From: Ruminococcus sp. UBA3767
Lineage (GTDB): Bacteria > Bacillota > Clostridia > Oscillospirales > Ruminococcaceae
DNA length: 18,251 bases
Direction: 5' to 3'
Assembly: GCA_002371625.1 (NCBI GenBank)
Contig: DFFV01000005.1
Coordinates: 1-18,251, forward strand
Part shown: piece by piece, positions 15,249 to 18,251 of the stretch
Position numbering within the stretch: position 1 is the first letter of the stretch
Layout of the letters: each line of letters opens with the position of its first letter
The notes under the pieces: generated by a model
Databases searched by the model: none
Seen by the model: the letters and a program-made list of their open reading frames with translations, nothing else
Told to the model about the DNA's origin: nothing
Position numbers and translations under genes: made by a program

Positions 15249-16028
15249 TCAGCCTACCTTGGTGAATGACTTGGTGTCTATCTCCTTGAAAAGCTCGTCG
15301 CTTGCCTTTACAAGCTCACTTACGCCAAAGTACGAAGGCATTTCCTGTCCGTCATACATTATGAACATCTCACAGAAGCTGCCGTCTTCACCCTTGAAGC
15401 AGTAGCCTATCTGTCCGTCTGCACCTGCAACGTCCTTGTTTATCTTATACATCTCGATGATTATATCGGTCTTGCTGTCTATCTGAGCCTTTACAAAATC
15501 GCCTGTCATTCCGAAAAGCAGATCCTTTTGCTTGATAAACTTAGCTGTATCGGTAACTGCCTGCTCCTGATATCTTGAGCCGACAAGGTCGTAGCTGGTA
15601 GCCTTGTTTCCTCCTGTGTAGAGGATAGCCGTGTTTGCTCCGCTGCTTTTCTGCGAGCAGTACACCTTGTTGTCTTTGAGGTTTACAACTATCGTAGCAC
15701 CTGCCTGGTTGGCAAATGATGCTGTTACCTTATAGTTTCCTGAATAGGTCTTTTTGATGTTATCAAAAAGTCTGCTGCTGTTTTTAACATCATACCCGAT
15801 AGCGTTGATCTTTTTCTCCTCTTTTGAAGAGCTTTCAGCTGCGGAGCTGTTTCCCTCGGAGCTGGCAGATGATGACTCACCCGAGCCTTGAGATGAAGCA
15901 TCCGATGAGGAAGAAGCAGATGAGCTGCTTTCGGACGATGATGAAGATGAACTGCTGTCACAGCCGCTCAGCATTGCACACGCAAGCGCAAATGAAGCCA
16001 AAACACAAATTACTTTCCTTATTTTCAA
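15249..16028 (-). CDS. Ser-rich lipoprotein of unknown function (second gene of operon)
   Basis: 259 residues from the TTG start. A basic N-terminus and hydrophobic core lead to a lipobox (LSGC, Cys23), so it should be lipid-anchored on the outer face of the membrane. Residues about 24-70 are almost all Ser, Ala, Glu and Gly, a flexible linker through the wall. The rest (about 75-259) is a mixed alpha/beta domain with no recognised signature. The TTG at 16028 is chosen because AAGGGG (16037-16042) lies 8 nt before it. The in-frame GTG at 16037 overlaps that site. The gene follows the related upstream lipoprotein by 12 nt, and the ribosome site overlaps the upstream stop codon, so translation is probably coupled. 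Confidence 0.85.
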   Translation of the reverse strand: MKIRKVICVLASFALACAMLSGCDSSSSSSSSESSSSASSSSDASSQGSGESSSASSEGNSSAAESSSKEEKKINAIGYDVKNSSRLFDNIKKTYSGNYKVTASFANQAGATIVVNLKDNKVYCSQKSSGANTAILYTGGNKATSYDLVGSRYQEQAVTDTAKFIKQKDLLFGMTGDFVKAQIDSKTDIIIEMYKINKDVAGADGQIGYCFKGEDGSFCEMFIMYDGQEMPSYFGVSELVKASDELFKEIDTKSFTKVG

Positions 16029-16040
16029 CTTATACACCCC

Positions 16041-16877
16041 TTACTGGTTTGCAGCAGCTGCGCCTGCTGTTCCTGCGTTGATACCGGCGTTAGGGTTTGC
16101 ATCAACTCTTGTCCAGCCTGAGAGATCGGGAAGAACGATGTTCTGTTCGCCAACCTTGAAGGATGTGATCTCTATGGTCGAGGTCATACCGTTAACAGCT
16201 GCAACGACCTTTTTAGGTTCGCCGCTTGATTTGTCATAGTAATATGTTGCGTCCGATGTTACCTTTCCTCCCGAAGGATTATCGGTAGTTACCTTCAGCT
16301 TTTCAACGATCATGCCGTTTTCCTCGGTCGAGCTGATGAACTGGACATCACCGTTAGGGCTGAGGTCTGCGGAATCTGCGAACTGATTGTTTACATCACC
16401 TTCGGTCAGAGAATACATTTTGTTTGAAGGAAGCAGAGCGTAGGTCTTTCCGTCGATATAATATGTTTCTGTGTTAGCCTCACCGCCAAACTGAGTCATG
16501 TCCATTACCATGTGGAAATTCTTTTTGTTGATCTCAAACTTGAGCGGGACCTTCATTCCCATATAATCCATGCTCATTTCGATAGAGTAGCTCTTGCTTG
16601 CTGAAAGCTGCTGGAACTTATAGGTGTATGACTGCTCAAAAGTAGTTATCTCACCTGTTTTGGGAGCTTCTGTTGACTGAGTCTGCGCAGCAGAGGATTC
16701 CTCGGTAACAGCTGAGGTCTCAGCCTGGGATTCGCTCTGTCCGTTTGTTTCTGAGCTGTCAGCAGCAGAAGATGATGTGCTTGCCTTTGAAGATTCGCTC
16801 GTAGAGGAGCTGTCGCCGCAAGCTGCGAATGAGAACATCATAGAAAGTGCAAGTATACCTGCAATGATCTTTTTCAT
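16041..16877 (-). CDS. Ser-rich lipoprotein of unknown function (first gene of operon)
   Basis: 278 residues. MKKIIAGILALSMMFSFAAC is a type II signal peptide with a lipobox at FAAC (Cys20). Residues about 21-75 are Ser/Glu/Thr/Ala-rich linker. The remaining domain (about 78-262) is rich in beta strands, with TYKFQQL, VPLKFEINKKNFHMVMDM, TYYIDGKTYALLP and ATYYYDKSSGEPKKV. This pattern resembles lipoproteins with a LolA/LppX-like half-barrel, but that is a guess from strand pattern only. The tail is Ala/Gly/Asn-rich (INAGTAGAAAANQ). It shares layout with the next gene, suggesting an old duplication. ATG start with AAAGGAG about 10 nt upstream, and a clear promoter. Confidence 0.87.
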   Translation of the reverse strand: MKKIIAGILALSMMFSFAACGDSSSTSESSKASTSSSAADSSETNGQSESQAETSAVTEESSAAQTQSTEAPKTGEITTFEQSYTYKFQQLSASKSYSIEMSMDYMGMKVPLKFEINKKNFHMVMDMTQFGGEANTETYYIDGKTYALLPSNKMYSLTEGDVNNQFADSADLSPNGDVQFISSTEENGMIVEKLKVTTDNPSGGKVTSDATYYYDKSSGEPKKVVAAVNGMTSTIEITSFKVGEQNIVLPDLSGWTRVDANPNAGINAGTAGAAAANQ

Positions 16878-16929
16878 AATTCATAATCTCCTTTCAGAAA
16901 TCATTTTATGTGCATTTTAGCACAAATTA

Positions 16930-16958
16930 AGTTTATCATATCTGCCCGTAATCGTCAA
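16930..16958 (-). promoter_or_regulatory. Promoter of the lipoprotein operon
   Basis: On the minus strand TTGACG (16953-16958), 17 nt, TAAACT (16930-16935), with an extended TGA before the -10. The leader is about 46 nt. Confidence 0.8.
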
Positions 16959-16967
16959 GTCCTTTTT

Positions 16968-16982
16968 TTAACAAATCGTTAA
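16968..16982. promoter_or_regulatory. Inverted repeat just upstream of the lipoprotein promoter
   Basis: TTAAC-aaatc-GTTAA (5-bp arms), 9 bp above the -35 element. The position suits a regulator site, but the arms are short and the region is A/T-rich, so chance is possible. Confidence 0.25.
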
Positions 16983-17018
16983 TTTACAAAACGTCCGATT
17001 TGTGCGCTTTTACCACAT

Positions 17019-17048
17019 ATTGTGAGCACAATGACAGCTGTATGACAG
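17019..17048. promoter_or_regulatory. Palindrome and direct repeats upstream of the lipoprotein operon
   Basis: ATTGTG-AG-CACAAT (17019-17032) is a perfect 6-bp-arm palindrome, overlapped by CACA-tat-TGTG (17014-17024). It runs into a direct repeat ATGACAG (17031-17037 and 17042-17048), whose copies are 11 bp apart, one helical turn. It sits 60-95 bp above the lipoprotein -35 and after the SDR terminator. The roughly 200 nt between the SDR terminator and the lipoprotein start hold no gene. Confidence 0.4.
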
Positions 17049-17080
17049 TGATGTGTGTAAAGGATTACATAATGGAAACA

Positions 17081-17113
17081 AAGCAAAAGGAGAGCTTTTT
17101 TGCAGCCCTCCTT
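17081..17113 (-). terminator. Terminator of the SDR gene
   Basis: On the minus strand AAGGAGGGC (17105-17113) pairs with GCTCTCCTT (17087-17095) with one G-T pair, followed by TTTTGCTTT. It begins 4 nt after the stop codon. Confidence 0.8.
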
Positions 17114-17117
17114 GTTC

Positions 17118-17849
17118 TCATATCCAGCAGCCGTCAACTCTTATGACCTGACCGCTTATATAACCCGAATCATCTCCCGCAAGAAATGCGACAGTTCCAG
17201 CAACATCATCGCAGGAACCGACTCTGTCAAGGGCTATCTCATCGACTACCGCCTGCTTTTCCTCATCGCTCAGGCGTGAATTCATTTTAGTGTCTATAAA
17301 TCCGCAGGAAATACAGTTCACCCTCACACCGCTCGGACCTGCCTCACGGGCAAGAGCCTTTGTAAATCCTATCAGCCCTGCCTTTGCGGCACTGTATGCG
17401 ACCTCGCAGGAAGCGCCTTTTTCGCCCCATACCGACGAAATGTTGATTATGCAGCCGTGCTTGTTGTTTATCATACCCGGCAGAAAAAGCCTTGAAAGCT
17501 CCATAGCTCCAAGCAGGTCGGTGCTTATCATTGAGGATATATCCTCGTAGCTGCTGTCGGTAAAAAGCCCGAACGAAGCGATGCCTGCGTTGTTTACAAG
17601 AAGTGTCAGGCTGCCAAAGCGCTGCTTTATCAGCTCTGCCGCTGCACTCATGCTTTTGCTGTCCGAAACATCACATTTTATCGCAAACGCATCACAGCCC
17701 CTGCTGCAAAGCTCATCTGCAAGCTGCTCCGCTTTTTCCTTGCTGCTGCAATAGCCAAGCGCAACGCTGTAACCCTCTGCAGCGAGCCGCCTTGCTGCAG
17801 CACCGCCAATATCTCCGCCAGCACCTGTTACAAAAGCGGTCTTTTTCAT
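17118..17849 (-). CDS. Short-chain dehydrogenase/reductase, resembles YmfI-type EF-P 5-aminopentanone reductase
   Basis: A 243-residue classical SDR with a Rossmann fold and NAD(P)-dependent ketone or alcohol chemistry. The cofactor motif is TGAGGDIG (8-15), NNAG is at 86-89, and the catalytic residues are Ser139, Tyr152 and Lys156. The position usually held by the catalytic Asn is Asp111 (STDLLGA). The stretch SSVWGEKGASCEVAYSAAK (138-156), with FIDTKMN (184-190), is closer to Bacillus YmfI and its clostridial relatives than to FabG. YmfI reduces the 5-aminopentanone group on elongation factor P Lys32. FabG-type 3-oxoacyl-ACP reductase is the alternative. No fatty-acid or efp gene is nearby to decide. 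ATG start with GGAGG 9 nt upstream. It has its own promoter and terminator. Confidence 0.85.
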   Translation of the reverse strand: MKKTAFVTGAGGDIGGAAARRLAAEGYSVALGYCSSKEKAEQLADELCSRGCDAFAIKCDVSDSKSMSAAAELIKQRFGSLTLLVNNAGIASFGLFTDSSYEDISSMISTDLLGAMELSRLFLPGMINNKHGCIINISSVWGEKGASCEVAYSAAKAGLIGFTKALAREAGPSGVRVNCISCGFIDTKMNSRLSDEEKQAVVDEIALDRVGSCDDVAGTVAFLAGDDSGYISGQVIRVDGCWI

Positions 17850-17911
17850 CTTTCAGCACCTCCGTGTTGTCTGCCGCTGATAAAGCAGCACTTTTCACAT
17901 TTACTGATTAG

Positions 17912-17940
17912 ATGATAACACATTTTTCAATTTATTTCAA
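17912..17940 (-). promoter_or_regulatory. Promoter of the SDR gene
   Basis: On the minus strand TTGAAA (17935-17940), 17 nt, TATCAT (17912-17917), with an extended TGT. The -35 abuts the stop codon of the small upstream gene, so the SDR gene can be expressed from here or by readthrough. Confidence 0.65.
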
Positions 17941-18126
17941 CTACAATTTGATGTCATCGACACGTTCACGGGCAAGCTCTGCATTGAGTTCGCTTCTGTT
18001 CCTTACATTTCCGCTTATATCGGTAAAATTATCTGTGATTATAAGTTGTTCATCACGGGGAATGATATTTTTCGGGGTGTAAATCTTTGTATCATCGGTT
18101 TTAGCCTTGCCTTTATTTCTGCTCAA
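17941..18126 (-). CDS. Small hydrophilic protein of unknown function
   Basis: 61 residues, rich in Lys, Arg, Asp and Asn, with no signal peptide, membrane segment or cysteine. The N-terminus is basic (MSRNKGKAK) and the C-terminal third looks helical and charged (SELNAELARERVDDIKL). It is not recognised. The coding call rests on a TTG start preceded at 10 nt by a good AAGGAG site (18137-18142), a full open frame and its placement just before the SDR promoter with no overlap. The DNA-protecting small acid-soluble spore proteins are similar in size and charge, but their signature motif is not seen. Stop TAG at 17941-17943. Confidence 0.6.
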   Translation of the reverse strand: MSRNKGKAKTDDTKIYTPKNIIPRDEQLIITDNFTDISGNVRNRSELNAELARERVDDIKL

Positions 18127-18232
18127 ATCTTTTCAGCTCCTTTCCTGAGTGATACATTTATTTTTCCCTTCAACAGCTTTTTTATTACATCAAAAAAACG
18201 GCAATGCATAGGTGCTGTACTTATATAGAAGC

Positions 18233-18238
18233 ATTATA
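18233..18238 (-). promoter_or_regulatory. Possible -10 element near the window edge
   Basis: TATAAT on the minus strand. Its -35 would lie beyond the window. If used, it would give the small protein gene a leader of about 100 nt. The 18143-18251 stretch holds no other feature I can support. Confidence 0.25.
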
Positions 18239-18251
18239 AATGGTTTTTTGG

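Noticed and set aside
18143..18210. A/T-rich near-symmetrical stretch as a terminator
   Set aside because: The possible stem is only A-T pairs without a GC core, so it is not a credible intrinsic terminator.

Overview
This window looks like chromosomal DNA of a gut-type Oscillospiraceae bacterium close to Ruminococcus. That placement is an inference. It rests on moderate GC with A/T-rich intergenic stretches, Gram-positive AGGAGG-type ribosome sites with several TTG and GTG starts, TTGACA-17-TATAAT promoters often carrying an extended TGn, Ser-rich lipoproteins, an ECF sigma/membrane anti-sigma pair, and an LRR protein with clostridial-type cell-wall-binding repeats. No rRNA, tRNA, IS element, prophage gene or CRISPR array was seen.

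Left part (1-5833): a monofunctional aspartate kinase and a HAD phosphatase on the minus strand, each with its own promoter. Divergent from these is a PP2C-type Ser/Thr phosphatase with a very long acidic, Tyr-rich repeat tail, followed by pyruvate kinase. Each plus-strand gene has its own promoter and terminator.

Centre (5855-11083, all minus): an ECF sigma factor overlaps a large single-pass membrane protein that is probably its anti-sigma factor or sensor. Upstream lies an aromatic block: pheA (chorismate mutase-prephenate dehydratase-ACT), ispF (isoprenoid pathway) 12 nt behind it, then aroF (DAHP synthase) with its own strong promoter. pheA and aroF both carry regulatory domains of the kind used for feedback control, so entry into the shikimate pathway and the phenylalanine branch sit side by side.

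Right part (11297-18251): on the plus strand, a FIST-GGDEF protein (ligand sensor fused to a diguanylate cyclase) and a secreted protein with BspA-type LRRs and three CWB2 repeats. On the minus strand, a small unrecognised protein, an SDR reductase resembling the YmfI group (EF-P 5-aminopentanone reductase), and a two-gene operon of Ser-rich lipoproteins.

Most genes are core metabolism. The parts most worth following up are the acidic-tailed PP2C, the sigma/anti-sigma pair with an apparent duplication in the sensor and an ECF-like promoter, the FIST-GGDEF protein, the LRR-CWB2 surface protein, the SDR with an altered active-site position, and several perfect palindromes in the intergenic regions. 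I found no clear evidence of an entirely new multi-gene system.
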